Shown here piece by piece: positions 62,657 through 64,000 of a DNA stretch of 64,000 bases. Positions within the stretch are counted from its first letter, which is position 1. Every line of letters starts with the position of its first letter. Position numbers and translations under genes: made by a program. Source of the DNA: Serinus canaria (lineage: Eukaryota; Chordata; Aves; Passeriformes; Fringillidae); assembly GCF_022539315.1 (NCBI RefSeq), contig NC_066328.1, forward strand, positions 2,650,621 to 2,714,620, given 5' to 3'. Under the pieces are notes generated by a model. That model was given only the letters and a program-made list of their open reading frames with translations, made no database searches and had not been told where the DNA came from.

Positions 62657-64000
62657 GTGAGTGGGACCTGGGAACTGGCCTGGGAAGTTTAGAAGTGTCT
62701 GATTCCTTGTACATGAGCACTGCAGGAGTTCAGTATCTGCTTCTGGAGTGGCTGTTGGATGTGCTCCAGATGCTATATGAGCATCTTGGGATTCAGATAA
62801 AGATTAATACAATGCACAGTCCTCCACTCCTGAACCTTAGAATGATTGTACATGTATTTTAACCTCCACTGTGTGTCTGAAATGGTGGGAGTTCCCTGTA
62901 GTCTTGAGGCTTATATTGGTCTAATCCCTGTCTTAGGGAATCTGAATCTGGATAAAATACCCTCATCCAGAGCACCTGAATGGGAAAGTTTAAGATAAGT
63001 GAGGACTAGGCTCTCTCAAATGGCAGAAATTCCCTGTACAGCCCTCCTCACTGCTTGGAGACTTGGAGGTGACAACAGGCTGGTGTCCATGTGCCAAATA
63101 GTGGACTTGATAGTAACTTCCCTGCAATAAGTGAGGTGTTTTGGCAAGCATTTCCTAAGGAAGCTGAGGGATCCCAAGGAGTGGCTGCTTCTGGTGGTTG
63201 TAGCTGTGTGTGTCACCTGCTCAGATTCTGTAATTCCTGAGCAGTGGGAGGGGCTGGTTTTCTGATTGGTTTTCCCAGGACAAGCTCTTCTGCATCTTGC
63301 CAGCTGAACTGGACAAACAATTTCTTCTATACTTAAAATGAAGTGGCAACTTGTGTGTAAACAGCTCAGGCAGCCTGTGTGGGGAGGGTGGTTATTTGCA
63401 GGGGTCACGCAGAGGAAGTGGCTGGGTAGGAATGCTGTTCTGATTGTCACTGCACCTCCCTGCTTACCTTGTGTGTTTCTCCTCTTGTACTTCTTGCATC
63501 AGAAAGACCCCAACCTTGCTGCCTGTGCAGAGCTATTTTTGAAACTCAGAGTCAGCTGAAGAGTGACTTTGTCTGAGGAATATGAGATTTATAACTGCAG
63601 TGTACTCTAAGATGGTGCTGATTCTGGCTATACATTGCTGGAATTGCTGACAAATAGCAGCATGCTCATTTTTGTGTATTATGAAGGTGGGAGCCCCAAA
63701 CTGTTACTCATTATCCATATAATTTTATGCATGTTATGCATAACTCCAGTTAGGGTGTTTAATGTAGGTTTTCTCTGGGGATTTGCTGGTGTGATATGAA
63801 GGAGCAGTTCATGCTACAGCTTTCTGTGGAGCTGTAGCACTTCATGGAGAGCCTCACAACTTTCTGTTACCTGTGCAACTGTAATGCAGTTGAGTTTGGG
63901 AGCTGCAACACCTGGCAGTAGCTCTTCAGTGCAGGGGTTAATCAAAAGGGACTGCTGCTGCTGTGGTCAGAGATATGGAAGTGAAATGGGAAGTGTCTTC
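62657..64000 (+). other. LUC7L: Start of LUC7L intron 7, to the window edge
   Basis: Follows the donor GTGAGT at 62657. No further exon was recognised, so the RS-domain exons lie outside the window. Confidence 0.6.

Overview
The window looks like bird nuclear DNA, probably from a small GC-rich chromosome. The evidence is vertebrate genes with short GT-AG introns, CpG-rich gene starts, and at least eight truncated LINE pieces carrying the CR1 3' end typical of birds. The gene set combines human 7p22 (INTS15) with several segments of human 16p13.3 (DNASE1L2-ECI1, PTX4-CLCN7-PERCC1, LUC7L). From memory this mix is found on chicken chromosome 14 and its equivalents. A passerine is possible, but the sequence alone does not prove it.

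Layout: INTS15 (minus, 89-7411, all six coding exons), an Integrator subunit; a 2.8 kb gap with G-rich minisatellite DNA and two unassigned exon-like pieces; two tandem secreted DNase I family genes on the plus strand, a DNASE1-type gene (10235-13273) and DNASE1L2 (14963-18496); ECI1 (minus, 19055-24624), tail to tail with DNASE1L2; a 1 kb divergent interval filled with a CCTGT-based minisatellite; PTX4 (plus, 25645-27156); CLCN7 (plus, 28038-46119, 25 coding exons); PERCC1 (minus, 47846-48550, with a non-coding first exon near 49.8 kb); about 3 kb without genes; and the first seven coding exons of LUC7L (plus, 52903-62656), which runs off the right edge.

The genes do not form one pathway. 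They cover snRNA and mRNA 3' processing (INTS15), extracellular DNA digestion (the two DNases), mitochondrial beta-oxidation of unsaturated fatty acids (ECI1), an extracellular pentraxin (PTX4), lysosomal chloride/proton exchange (CLCN7), an enteroendocrine factor (PERCC1) and 5' splice-site choice (LUC7L). Exon borders were read by eye from splice signals, reading phase and remembered vertebrate orthologues. Within each complete gene the exons add up to a whole number of codons.

I found no prokaryotic system, CRISPR array or intact mobile element. The points most worth checking are a probable GC-AG intron in CLCN7, an AT-rich insertion 10 bp from a CLCN7 splice donor, the graded minisatellite between ECI1 and PTX4, promoter-embedded 35-bp repeats at LUC7L, loss of expected calcium ligands in PTX4, a tandem duplication that copied and then lost a DNASE1L2 splice donor, and an unrecognised two-exon reading frame near 9.0-9.7 kb.
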